Positions 46,860 to 59,030 of a DNA stretch of 64,000 nt are shown here, piece by piece. Every line of letters begins with the position of its first letter. Position 1 is the stretch's first letter. A program made the position numbers and the translations under genes. The notes beneath the pieces are model-generated. The model made no database searches, was not told the origin of the DNA, and saw only the letters and a program-made list of their open reading frames with translations. The stretch is from Stromatinia cepivora (Eukaryota; Ascomycota; Leotiomycetes; Helotiales; Sclerotiniaceae). The stretch covers positions 1,328,210-1,392,209 of the forward strand of contig RCTD01000019.1 in assembly GCA_014898415.1 (NCBI GenBank), read 5' to 3'.

Positions 46860-49800
46860 ATGCTGCCGGATTCTGACGATAATGCCCAATTACCAAAGGA
46901 CATCGATATTCCATCAATGGGAGATATTTCTCGGTCCTCATCTCGGGCGCGAAATAGAGGGGGCACCACACCAGTCCCCATTTCCCCAGCCTCAAAACCA
47001 CGATTATGGGCATCCGACATCCCCAAGGGCTATTCAGCTTCATCTGCCCAAGGAGTATCATCTTGGAGTGCTAACTCGGACAAGCAGCTTGGTAGCCCAG
47101 CATCATCTACCAACGATAGAGTATTTCCAATCAGAAGTGTCGTGAGTGTCGATACTACACAGACCCCTTATACGTTCTCAGCTAGAGGCTCCGCTGCGAG
47201 TGAAATGAATGACTATTTTCCACGCCCTCCAAGTGTGTCAAGTAAAGATGGAGGTGGGAGAAGTGTTACAAATTCGGATGGAATGACAACCCCTCGCCAA
47301 AGAAGTCGGACGGGATCTGGCGCGGACCCGAGAAGAGCAGATCGCAAGTCTTCTACTTCCACAACTCGCAGTGATTACAGAGGCAGTCGTTTGCAACAAT
47401 TTATCGACAATACATCCGATAAGTCTGCTACTACACATGCTTCAAGCTCAAAAGGTACAGGAGATGCATCATCGATTGGGAATGTGTCGGCTGGCGAAGA
47501 TGATGGGGTTGGCGGACTAGTCACAGCTAGATTCAAGCATATTGTGACTTCGGAAGGACATGCGATCATTACTGGCCGTGATGGAGATGTCTTGCAAACA
47601 TGCGAGGATGAACCGATCCACATCCCCGGAGCTATTCAAGGCTTTGGCTTACTAATTGCATTATCAGAACACGACGATGACCAGCTTTTGGTTCGTCTTG
47701 TCAGTGAGAATTCTCAACGCATGATTGGATATACTCCCCAAGAGCTTTTTCGACTAGATAGCTTCCTAGACATTCTGAGCGAGGAACAGCAGGTAAGTCC
47801 TTTTGAAGAACCTATTGTGAGAGCTTTTACTTATTATTTTAGGAAAATCTTCTTGATCACATTGACTTTATTCGTGATGATGATGCAGATCCTGCATCGA
47901 ACGGCCCAGAAGTTTTCACTGTTTCGATTCGACATCCCAAAACTCGTAAATCTAGGAAATTATGGGTAGCTATGCACATTAACCCCACCAACCCAGAAAT
48001 GATCATCTGCGAGTTTGAACTTGACGATGACCAACTGTATCCTCTTGTGCCCGAACAGGAGGAAACGCCAGAACCTCCAGAGGACACGCTCAACAGTAAT
48101 CCAACAAAGGAGGAATTTGATGAGAGTACGGTTAATTCAAGTAAACCACTTCGGGTACTGAGAAATGCTCGCAAGCGTAAAGGCGAAGCCGCTGCTATGG
48201 AGGTCTTTAATATCATGTCCCAGGTGCAAGAACAGCTCGCCACTGCGCCAAATTTAGAGCTCTTTCTAAAAATTCTTGTAGGCGTGGTTAAGGAATTGAC
48301 GGGTTTCCATCGAGTAATGATTTACCAATTCGATGCTTCGTACAATGGCCGGGTGGTCACAGAGCTTGTTGACCCCCGAGCAACCAAGGACCTATATAAA
48401 GGACTTAACTTCCCAGCATCGGATATTCCTAAGCAAGCTCGAGAATTATACAAAATCAACAAAGTCCGACTTCTTTATGATAGGGATCTAGAAACGGCAC
48501 GACTCGTTTGCCGTGGCATCGAGGAGCTTGAAAACCCTCTTGATCTATCATATGCTTATCTTGTAAGTTCTTTCCCACCGGGCCTGAACAGTGTCAAACC
48601 AAACATCCTCCAATCCCTACTAATATCTCGTAGCGAGCCATGTCACCTATCCACATCAAATATCTCGCGAATATGGCAGTTCGATCCTCAATGTCTATTT
48701 CTATAAATGCTTTCGGAGAATTGTGGGGCTTAATCGCTTGCCACACGTATGGTGCGAAAGGAATGCGAGTGTCTTTCCCCATTCGAAAGATGTGCCGGCT
48801 TGTCGGTGATACCGCATCAAGGAATATTGAGAGATTATCATACGCTTCACGACTCCAAGCTCGCAAGCTTATCAACACTGCGCCAACAGAAGCTAACCCT
48901 TCTGGTTACATAATAGCATCATCTGACGACCTTTTGAAATTGTTCGATGCTGACTTTGGCCTTCTCTCGATTCAAGGAGAGACAAAAATATTGGGCAAGG
49001 TCGACCAATCCCATGAGGCCCTTGCTATGCTGGAATATATGCGTGTGCGTAAGCTAAAAACTGTGATCACCTCACAGGATATTAAACAAGACTTTCCTGA
49101 TCTTAGATACGCCCCAGGATTCAACGTTATTGCTGGTTTACTTTTAGTGCCATTAAGCTCAGAAGGGGATGACTTTATTGTTTTTTTCCGTTCTGGACAA
49201 ATCAGAAACGTCAAATGGGCTGGCAATCCGTATGAAAAATTTATCAAAGAAGGCACGGAGGGATATTTGGAACCCAGAAAAAGCTTCAAGACATGGAACG
49301 AAACTGTGGTTGGAAAATGCCGTGAATGGACGGAGGAACAAGTCGAGACCGCTGCTGTGCTCTGCCTTGTTTATGGAAAATTTATTGAGGTATGTTCAAT
49401 CTTTGTCACCGGGCCATTTGGTTTTACTGACATCAAAATCTAGGTCTGGCGTCAAAAAGAAGCTGCATTGCAAAGCAGTCAGCTTACACGACTGCTATTA
49501 GCAAACTCGGCCCACGAAGTCAGAACTCCCTTGAACGCCATCATAAATTACCTCGAGATTGCTCTTGAGGGTGCATTAGACCAAGAGACAAGAGAAAACC
49601 TAGCCAAATCGCATTCTGCTTCCAAGTCATTAATTTATGTCATCAACGATTTGCTGGATTTGACGAAAACCGAGGAAGGCATGGATTTGGTTAAAGACGA
49701 AATTTTCGATCTCCCTGCTGCAATACGAGAGGCTACCGACTTGTTCAATGGCGATGTTAAGCGTAAGGGTATTGAATATGCCGTGGTTGAGCATCCTGGC

Positions 49801-51882
49801 GTTCCACAATTCGTGCATGGCGACCAAAGACGTGTCAGGCAAGCAGTTGCTAATATCACAGCAAATGCTATTCAGCATACGTTAAGTGGTTTTGTTCACG
49901 TTGATATCTGGTTACAGGAAATAATCAATAACAAAGTGAACATCGAGATTGTAGTTGAGGATTCTGGTGCAGGCATGTCGAACCAAAAACTTGATACGCT
50001 TTTTCGAGATCTCGAACAAGTTGATGGTGATCCTCTTTTTGAGGATGTAGAGGATAATGAGAAAGCCCTTGTTGATGGTAAGCGTACCATTGGTCTGGGT
50101 CTGGCAATGGTAGCTAGAATTGTCAGAAATATGGACGGCCAACTGCGATTGAAGTCGGAAATGGGCAAAGGATCGCGATTTGTCATCCAATTACCTTTCT
50201 TGCTTCCTGATGATGATTCACAAAATTCTGGAAATCAGGAAAAGGCCGAGTTCTTGAATGCGGCTTCTTTATCGCCTCCGGTTGCGACACCACCTCCGGT
50301 AGGTGCTGGTGAGGTGACCCTTGTTGAAAAAGCAAGCTCCATCAGACCAAATACCGAATCTCCAATGGTCCGCAAGCGCAGCATAGAAGAGATTGCTAGT
50401 TTGCACAGCTTTAAAAGTAATAACAGCAGCAAAGCTAGCGCGAAAAGTGACATGGATCGATTAATTGATGCTATTTCTGGCCCGGTTGGCAATGGATCGG
50501 GAGAACCTTTGCAACGTGTTAGTAGCAGAGACCGACAAAGTATTAACAGTGCACCAATGCCTTCAAGTTCGGGTCGACCTGAAGGTCTGAATCGCTCGAC
50601 GTCTTACACTGCGCTCAATGATTTGAGATTGCAGGAAGCCCGAACCCCAGGAGCCGAGAGTATTTGCGATAGCAGAACACCAGTGAGAGCTGTTAGGATG
50701 CCAGATGAATTCTCGGAACATACAAACGATACAAATGCTCCTCTAATAGCAGCAAAGGTGAAATTCAACCTTCGAACACCATCATCTTTACAAGGTGGAT
50801 CACACGAAGATGCGTTTGCACCTAATGAAACTGAAGCTACACCAGAGCCAATGCCTCTTAACACAGAGCACTTGAAGGTTTTAATTGCCGAGGATGATCC
50901 TGTCAATAGCCGCATTATCAATAAGAGGTTGACCAAGGGTGGCCATGAAGTCTACCACACCATAAACGGGGAAGAGTGTGCAAGTGCCTACGGAGATAAC
51001 GTCACTAACTCTTCCAAGGCAGCCGCAACATCTTCATCGGCGGACAATCGTTTTGACGTGGTACTTATGGATATGCAAATGCCCATCGTTGATGGACTTA
51101 CTTCAACAAAGATGATTCGATCCTTCGAAAAAATTCACCTTGATCTTTCCCCTCGAGCGAAGCTCAATGGTAGAGTACCTATATTTGCCGTATCAGCTTC
51201 TCTGGTTGAACGTGAACGGCAGACATATATTGATGCTGGTTTCGATGGCTGGGTATTGAAACCCATCGACTTCAAACGTCTCAACGTTTTACTCGAAGGG
51301 ATCGTTGATAGCAAGGTTCGAGAATCATGCTTGTACCAACCAGGGGAGTGGGAATCTGGAGGTTGGTTTCATAAAATGCAACCCTCAGCATTGCAATCCT
51401 CAACTGTACCCTCCAACGAAACACCAGTCCAAAATCCTCCTCAAAAAGGACCAGAGGCTCTTCAGCCTGATAAGGATACACTCGACGGCGACACGGGTAC
51501 TCCAGCACCCAGGGATGACAAAAAGCGGCCATTGATATATGACGAAAGGCTTAATGCCACGAACGAGGCGCTCAATGCTACTACCGGAGTCGACGTGGGA
51601 CTTCATAGTGATCTCTCAACCGCAGCTGAAAGACCTGTGACAGATGTTAGCAATGAAGAAGGTGCACCAACTGCCGAGCAACCTCTTGTTGATGGTGTTG
51701 GTGAAAGCACTGAACCTGACACGACCAGTACTGATGCAACTGCTGGCACGGATGTTGAACCCAGTACAGAAAGCAATCCTAAAGAAGTTGAACAGGATGG
51801 TCAACCAGCCAATGCTACCGAGGTTGAAGAACCAACAGCAGGAAGTTCCAATGATCCTGAGATCCCCGATTCGACGGCTTAA
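46860..51882 (+). CDS. fphA: Fungal phytochrome: red-light-sensing hybrid histidine kinase
   Basis: Four exons, 46860-47792, 47843-48562, 48634-49389 and 49444-51882, give about 1615 residues. Order: a disordered Ser-rich N-terminus (1-220); a PAS-like region with TCEDEPIHIPGAIQ, whose Cys248 sits at the biliverdin-attachment position of bacterial and fungal phytochromes; a GAF domain with FPASDIPKQAREL near 502; a PHY domain with the tongue motif PRKSFKTW near 765; a histidine kinase with phosphoacceptor His827 in NSAHEVRTPLNAI, then ATP-binding boxes (NITANAIQH, DSGAGMS, GLGLAMVARI); and a receiver with IAEDDPVNS, Asp1346 in VLMDMQMP and the lysine in LKPID. An acidic Thr/Glu-rich tail of about 200 residues ends it. 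All photosensory and relay residues are intact, so it should be functional. FphA-type proteins control light-dependent asexual and sexual development and can signal through the HOG pathway. The start ATG follows no clear upstream exon. Confidence 0.95.
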
Positions 51883-52946
51883 CCGGCTTTTTAAGGTACT
51901 TTTGCCGTTACTGGGATGATATTCTACTATTTTCTTTTTCAAGTTTTGTTTTAAAAATTATTTTCTAACGTCATGACTGACTGGACCATGAGTTTTGGCG
52001 GTTAGAAGTTCTACGCACATATACAGGGTGGCATACCCTTTGATTTCACAGATTGGAGCGGGAGTTTTTTTTTTTTGGAGTACGACCGTACTGTGTATGA
52101 GATTTTGAGGGAGACTTATGATAATTTTTCTTTTGTTACCATGCTTACAGGAAGGAATACATGGGGAAAGTAAGCTTCAAGGCTTCGAAGAGAAGCGAGG
52201 ACACCACCCCGTACCTTTTTAATGAAAGACTGCGAGTTTGGTAAGCTGTTGCGAAAAGGAGGTTTTATTTATTGCATATCTGCATGGCTTGCGTGTTGGT
52301 TGAGCGAGCGATAAGATGACGCACGCGATTGATTTTATGTATATTAGTCTTTTTAAGATTTTGAAGGAAGACAATTGATGTGATGCTTAGGAAGGGATGG
52401 TGTAGTTGAGATAGCACACTCTGGGTAGCGGTTATGTGGGAAGAGTACAGAAATAGTGCGTTTTGACGAAGGAAAACTTTGTAGGAAAGGAGGAGAAAAA
52501 TGGAAGAGGAGAAAGAGAACAGTTATGCAAATCCATCTATCTCATTTTGTTTTGAATGTTTTACGAAATGAGATGGATGGATTTTGTAGATGATTGGTAT
52601 GATATGGTATGATATGTTAGTTAGGTGGAAGTGGAAGTCGAAGGTCTGAGTACTGAGTACTGGTTACGATGAGGAGGTGGCGAGATGAGGATGGAGAATT
52701 TGATGAGTAAAGGAGAAGGAGGAATAGACAGATATCGATGTGAAATTAAACGAAATGAAACGAAAGAAATGAATGAAATAAGAATTTTTTTTCCAATGAA
52801 TATAAGATCTTACAAGATTCTAAGAAGCTTGATGTGCTGCTTTTTAGGAAGGTGGCTATGAAATTACTGGGCAGGGATATAGTCAATGTATTTATTTTAA
52901 GCTAAGTAGCAAATTAACCCTCTTTCCTCTATCCCCTCTCCTCCCC
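51883..52946. other. Convergent intergenic region
   Basis: About 1.06 kb between the stop of the phytochrome (+) and the stop of the FMN-binding protein gene (-). Presumed 3' UTRs and simple sequence; nothing recognised. Confidence 0.5.
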
Positions 52947-54656
52947 CTACTCCTCCCCATCCTTCCCCTCCCCCGCCATCCCCACCGCAAACTCCCCCCC
53001 CTCTCTATTCCTCCCCTCCACAAACTCCCTTATATACCCCGGTACATCGCGCACCCTACACTGCTCCGCGGCAATCGGTATCCCATACGTCGTATGCACG
53101 GGGATCACGCCAGTCCAACGCGCTCGCGGAAGCAGGAGATCTTTGAGATCGGGCGGTCTTCGGTGGGGGGGCCGCGACGGATTTTGGAGGAGCCCGTGTG
53201 CGGGTGGATACGCAGGATTTGGGTCGTGGTCATTTCGGTTTTGGTGGGGGGGTTGCGGCTGTTTTCCCAGCGGGTGGGGTGTACGGTGTTGGTTATTTTT
53301 TTCATGGCCCACTGTGTGGGGGAGGGGGGGTTAGTTGGGGGTTGGGAGGTCTGAGAAAGTAGGGAGGGGGAGCTGGGATGAATAATGTGGTGGATGATAT
53401 TTTGGGGATAAAGAGATTTGAAAACAGGCGAAGATGAGGGATAGAGGAATGGCTAAATTGGGTAGTGGGTGAATGGAGTGAAGTGAACAAACGTACTAAT
53501 TTCTCATCTACATCCTCGACGATTTGTCCATATCCTTGGAGAACTGCACTACGGTAATTGTAATCTGGAGATTGTCAGTCAGTCAGTCTTTCTTTTCTTT
53601 CTACCTCCTCTCCCCCCTTCTTCTTAGCTTTATTATCCATTATCCATTTTCCATCCTCCCGTTCTCCGAAGTTTTGAATATTCAAATAAAGTCGAATGGA
53701 ATTCAATCAACCCCCCACAAAAATCCACAACCCACACACCACAACCCCCAAAAAAAACACAAAAGAAATCAACAACTCACTATGATTATAAGGCGCAAGC
53801 GACAAAACCAATCCATCCAAACAACTCGCCGCAACCGTCATGGGTAATCCTTTTTCCTCCTCCCCATCATCTTCTCCTTCTCCAGAGCCCTTCCCCATCC
53901 TCATCAATCGACTACTGACATAGCCATGTATGTATATATTTGCTCCTTCGCCGATATCTTCTTCGTCGGGTTTTTGGGGGTTGTAGATACCGGCGAAACC
54001 TATCATGGGGAGAAGGGCGGGGAAGGGATCGGCGGGGTCGGGGGTGTTGACTAGAGGGGGGTTAGTGGTGGGATGGGATGGGATGTGATGTGGTTTGGAG
54101 GTTAGGTAGCGACGGAAAAGGAGAAAGCAAAAGAGGGGTAAGAATGAGGAAGTAGTAGTGAGAAGTTGTATAATCGTGGGAATGCTTAGGGTTGGGGTAT
54201 AAGAGTTGAACAGGAATAGGATAGAATAGGAAAAAATAAGACTGCGTGGATATGGTAGATTGAATACGAGAATATGCAGTAGAATAAAAAACCTACAAGA
54301 AACATGCAAAAAAGGCGAACTATTTATAATACTATGAATAGTTTGATGATCGTATTTCGCTAAGGAAGGTAAGAAAGAATAGCTGGTTAGCGAATTGAAG
54401 GGGAGGTATATGAAAAAGACGTAGGGAATGATGGTAGAGTTGCATAGGAAATGAAAGGCGATGACGAAAGGAGGAAGAGTTGAAGGTAGCGGGATGATGA
54501 GCAGTGCAGTAAACAGAAATCGAAAAAGGGGAATGAAAGTGTTGGGGGAGGAGTAGGGGGAAAGAAAAGGAAGAGAGATAAAATACCTAGAGTTCTATAT
54601 CTCTGCACGGTATTCCGTGGTGTTTTCGGATACGTAGAGATTTCTGAATCTGACAT
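52947..54656 (-). CDS. FMN-binding split-barrel protein (PNPOx-like), one-base frame break in last exon
   Basis: Five exons: 54587-54656, 54297-54359, 53781-54050, 53497-53564, 52947-53311. The joined protein begins MSDSEISTYPKTPRNTVQRY, continues with YDHQTIHSIINSSPFLHVSF, DPADPFPALLPMIG, IYIHGYVSSRLMRM, GLPMTVAASCLDGLVLSLAPYNHNYNYRSAV and GYGQIVEDVDEKLWAMKKIT (blocks abutting across junctions). This order is that of the fungal flavin-nucleotide-binding family related to pyridoxamine-phosphate oxidase and NimA; substrate unknown. The last exon reads KIRRGPPTEDRP in one frame and DLKDLLLPRARWTGVIPV, also family-like, in the next. Exon lengths sum to 3n+2, so one base is missing, probably in the seven-base run at 53165-53171 or the GGG at 53151-53153. 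Sequencing error or recent mutation; the rest looks under selection. Confidence 0.78.
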
Positions 54657-54707
54657 TTTGAGTATATTTCTCTGGCTGGTGGGTAGTCTATGAGTATTCT
54701 CTGTCGC

Positions 54708-54738
<31 letters not shown>

Positions 54739-55696
54739 ATCGTAGTCGTAGTCCTTCCCAACTTTAGAAATCTTTCGGGAATTTTCAAAACCTTTGCGTA
54801 TCTCAAAAATCGATAATAACTTCCAACTTATCTCCTCTTCTTTCCTCCTCTTCTCAACTTACTTCAAGAAATCTTAAATTTTCAATTTTAAATTTGAAAA
54901 ACTTGAAAACTTCCACCTCTATTAATTCACCCATTCCTTTCCTCCTTCCTTCCCTTCTTTTTATATATATTCCATCCCCACACCCAACATCACACCCAAC
55001 ATCACACCCAACATCCTCCCATCCCACCAATCCCAGTCCCTCACTACTCCATAGGGAGCTAATTACCCCTTTTAGTAAGTCCATGCGAGATCGAGATGCA
55101 TATGAAATGCATGTGAAATGCATGCAAAAGACGGCAGTAATTTGCGATTTACAATTACCCACTTCTTTCTACTCACTTCTCACTTCTCACTTCTCATATC
55201 CATATCCATTTTCATATTTCCAACTCCTCGAGTCAGATCTCGCATTTTGCATATCATATATCGTCCAATAATCTATCACCGATTACGCATCGATTTTCAT
55301 TAAAAGGTTAGGGAAGGGAATTAGTACTTCCGGACTTCCGCACGTAGATCAATGGATTTGGGTATGTTGTTCGCAATCACTTTCCTTACACATGTAATGA
55401 TATGATATCCTCAAAGGAATTTCGGGTACAAGGCACTACAATATTTGTAATACCAAAGAAAATCAAAGCAAATTTAACCAAATACATGGTATCAAATCAA
55501 CTCAAGAAAGACGCACCAAAATAACACCAAATAAGCAATATTGGGTATCATATCATATGAAAACAAGAACCAACTGCTAATATGCGCCTGCACCATACAT
55601 CATCCATTCCCATCCCCTTCATATCAAATCCCGTGATGAATTCGAGTATCCGCATTACACCATTACAACCTTCGTTACCCCCAAAACTTTTGTCCA
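54657..55696. other. Intergenic region with short repeats
   Basis: Upstream of the FMN-binding gene (-) and 3' flank of the AT-hook gene (-). Holds a gtcgtt array at about 54700-54755, three 12-bp units acacccaacatc at about 54979-55015, and cacttct repeats at about 55169-55193. No gene supported. Confidence 0.5.
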
Positions 55697-58611
55697 CTAT
55701 TCCCTATCCCAATCCCAAACATGATATGTCCATAAATGTTCATCCCCGTCCAACTCCATATTTTCATGTGCATCATCTAGACTCGCCTGTAGCTCTTTCG
55801 CAAACCCCCAGATTTCATCCAATGTGTACCTGCCACCATCTAAATCTGCTCGTAAACGATTCCAGAAGTCTTTATCTTCTAAGCCATGCTTTTCATATTC
55901 GTACTTTACTCTAAAATAGGCATAGAATCTTTCTTTCTCCTCATCGGGGACATCATCAAAGCTAGGCGGTGCTCCTGGGGATTCTGGCTCTGGTTCTGAT
56001 TCCGGTAGGGGGGATGGGGGTAGGGAATTTCTTCTTTGAAATTGCGAAAAAATGCTATTGCTGTAATTTTTTTTTAGAGAAAAGAAATGGAATAGGAGGG
56101 AGTGTCCGCCTACCTATTGGCGTCGTGAGGAGGGACATAATTTTCTAAGAATGGATCATTCCGCGGTTCATCCCAGTCGTCCATTCTCTGACTTCTACGC
56201 GACATCGCAATAGATTCCTCTCGTTCCCCTTGTGTAATTTGTTGCATAGGTCTCATCGCCCTTTTGGCACGTTCCGCTTCTAGCTCACGTCTGATCCTTT
56301 CAGCTTGTGGGAGTTTCCGGTACTCATTCCTCCTCATCTCAAGTCTAATCAAACGAGCTTTCTCTGGATCGTTCATCATACGTCTTTCAACACCTTTATT
56401 GTATGCTCTAATCTCTCGATCTTTCTCTTCATTTTCAACCTTCCGCGCTTCATCTTCTTCTTGTTCAGCACGTATCTTTTCTTGGGTACTAGCAAGAAGC
56501 TCCTCTCGCATTCCCGCGTCTTCTCGTTCAACGAGCCTCTGCCGACAATTTTTCAGTAATTCGTCTCGCAAAAGAGGGCGAAGTTCTCTTAATGGCTGCT
56601 TCGTCTGACCGCGATCTGTGGGCTGCAATTCCTTGTTTTGTCTGTCGAGATTGTCAAAAAGCTCAAGGATTATTTTACTGATCTCAATCACCACTGATAA
56701 ATCCTTGTTTGATAACGGTTCATAGCTCCCATATGTAAGAATGGCGGTTTTCAAGACTTTGAGGAATTTCCGAATGAGAACGAAGTAAAGATCCATTAAA
56801 AATTCACGTCTTCGATTTTCATAATGTTCAAGAACATTTCCATGCAAGGGCTGTAACATACTGTTTACCCTGTTCTTCAAAGCATCGATATTCTGATCAA
56901 TGTCCAAATTCGCTTGAATTTGATCAGCATCGTTCTTCTCGTCTATTGCATCTTTAAGATCTTGATAATGTTTTCGAAGCTCCTTCAAAGATCTTTCAAT
57001 CCTCTTTCCCGATTCCGTTTTAACGCCGCGATCCTCGGAAGTTACTGTTTCCCATGTGCCACTAGCTTCTTTGCAACCGATGCGCTTTGAAATCCTTCTA
57101 ACGTTGCGGAAGAAATCGAGGTCAATAATTCCTTTCCAAAGGGTAAGTTTTCGGCGAAGCTCCCGGTCATGTTCTTCCCCATGATCCGTGCCATCATCGG
57201 CTTCCTCTTCAGCTTCCTCGGCAACATCATCCGCTGCTTCTCCCGGTTCTCCGACTTCTGCGGGAACATCCTCTCTGCGTCCTGAACGGGTTGAAGACTG
57301 GATCCTGTTGTTACGGATACCATTTGCATGGTTACTGCTAATTTTCCTCGCATTCTCTGCACTTCTTAAATGTTGTTCCCTAGAAGCCGGGGGTCTTGCT
57401 TTTACTGGACTTTTGACCGGACTTTGACTCATGATCATGCCTGTTATGCCCTCATCCCCATCTTGATCGACGGCTCCACCATCGTCTTCATTGTCACCTT
57501 TCCCCCTTTGCTGAGCGCTTGTAGGCCCATTCAAGGCATTGTCTTCCTCTTCCTCTTCCTCTTCCTCTTCCTCTTCCTCTTCCTCTTCCTCTTCCTCTTC
57601 CTCTTCCTCTTCCTCTTCCTCTTCCTCTTCCTCTTCCTCTTCCTCTTCCTCTTCCTCTTCCTCTTCCTCTTCCTCTTCCTCTTCCTCTTCCTCTTCCTCT
57701 TCCTCTTCCTCTTCCTCTTCCTCTTCCTCTTCCTCTTCCTCTTCCTCTTCCTCTTCCTCTTCCTCTTCCTCTTCCTCTTCCTCGTCGACTTCCTCAGCTT
57801 GCCGCGCGTTTCTAGGAACCGTTTTGCTGATATCTGCCGGTTCGGGAAATCCTGCATCTGGATCTTCAGCCTCCTCATTGGGCTCGTTGTTCGCTGGAGC
57901 CACAGCTTCATTTTGGAAAATCGGTTCCTCATAGACCAACTTCTTGCGAGGGCGACCCCTACCTCTTTTGGGGACTACGGTATATGCTTTCTGTTCAGAG
58001 ATGCCCTTCGTCTTTGGTCTTTTACTTGCTCGCTTGGAGGGTGTGGGTCGATCATTGCCTCGGGCGTCGCCCTCGTCTTCGGGAATACTGTAACCAAGAA
58101 TATCCTCATCTCGTTTGCGCTTCTGCGGAGAAACATTTGGGGGTTCTGGGACATCTTCAACCTTTCCTTTTCTTTTCCTAGTTGTTGCTCGGCGAAGTTG
58201 TTTTTGAGGATGCTTCTCCGTAGTTTTTCTCGTAAAGAGGGATTTTGGCTGGTGATTTTCGAGTTCGTCCGTCATATCTTCGGGTTCTAATCCGGATTGA
58301 TTTGCAAGTAGTTGTGCATTTAACGCTTCTTCAACATCTCCTTCCTCTTCCTCTTCAACATGCTCTTCTTCCTCAAAATCTGCATCCGATTCTTGTTCGA
58401 CTGATACAGGCTGTCGATGGCGAATGAGGGTGGGGCAACCTTTTTTGCGACTGTCAACCTTTTATGACCAGGCTTATGGATAATGCTATTAATCATGCGT
58501 GCTGATTCAGCATCACCGCGCTTCGCTGCCGCTAATAATAAATAATTAGATATAGTTGCGGAATTGAGATGGGATGCTCTTACCTGCTTCTTGTAGTCTA
58601 GTTCTTCTCAT
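55697..58611 (-). CDS. AT-hook nuclear protein with 80-residue poly-glutamate tract (unrecognised family)
   Basis: I do not recognise the family. The body, 56114-58275 upward in one frame, joins exon 55697-56060 across a 53-bp intron (GTAGGC...CAG). It contains basic NLS-like patches, the AT-hook core KRGRGRPRKK near residue 100 from MTDEL, then 80 uninterrupted Glu (57544-57783), a folded-looking helical region (LTLWKGIIDLDFFRNVRR ... HGNVLEHYENRRREFLMDLY) and a charged coiled coil. The last exon ends with a conserved-looking acidic/aromatic block (EKERFYAYFRVKYEYEKHG, DKDFWNRLRADLDGGRY). A likely first exon, 58584-58611 (MRRTRLQEA), is followed by 58531 onward; this needs either one missing base at the T6 run 58441-58446 or a downstream AAG acceptor. 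Likely DNA- or chromatin-associated; role inferred only from composition and the AT-hook. Confidence 0.75.
57544..57783 (-). repeat. Perfect hexanucleotide array (GAGGAA)40 encoding 80 Glu
   Basis: 240 bp of uninterrupted cttcct on the plus strand. In the gene's frame it alternates GAG and GAA. The same DNA is open in the other frames as poly-Lys/Arg, poly-Ser and poly-Leu/Phe, which accounts for long spurious open frames on both strands here. Confidence 0.97.
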
Positions 58612-59030
58612 GGTTGCGGGAGCTTGTTTGAGAAAAAAAACCGGACTCGAAAGCTTGCGCGACTGTTTTTGTGGAGGTAGGTGTTCTTGAGAGACTTTAC
58701 TCTCGAGTGGGCAGATTATGAGACTAGAGTAGGAAAATCACTCAGGTGAATAAATCAATTAAACTTTGGTGTGTCATTCACTCATTATGAAAATTGAACA
58801 AAAAGATCAATATTTTGGATGTTTGGGGATAATCTGATATGCAGTAATAAATAGAGCTAAGAATTTGAACCAATGAAAAACCTCTATTTAGACAGGGATA
58901 TAGCTACTTGATATCATGATGCTTTTTTTGTTGGCTATAGCTTTCTTTGCCTTGCTTACCCCATGAAAAACATCTCCAACTCAAACGCCTCGAATTTATA
59001 TCTTCATCACATCAACAACAAAAGTTGAAG
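58612..59030. promoter_or_regulatory. Divergent promoter region, AT-hook gene / RRD1
   Basis: About 420 bp between two outward-facing start codons. Both promoters must lie within it; no specific site is recognised. Confidence 0.45.

Noticed and set aside
47793..47842. Phytochrome first intron as coding sequence
   Set aside because: Reading through ends shortly after and breaks the PAS region; removing the 50-bp GTAAGT...TAG intron restores ENLLDHIDF in frame.
57370..58290. 306-codon plus-strand open frame rich in Leu/Phe, plus poly-Ser and poly-Lys/Arg frames
   Set aside because: All are shadows of the GAGGAA array; the flanking translations do not resemble proteins, whereas the minus-strand Glu frame has domains on both sides.
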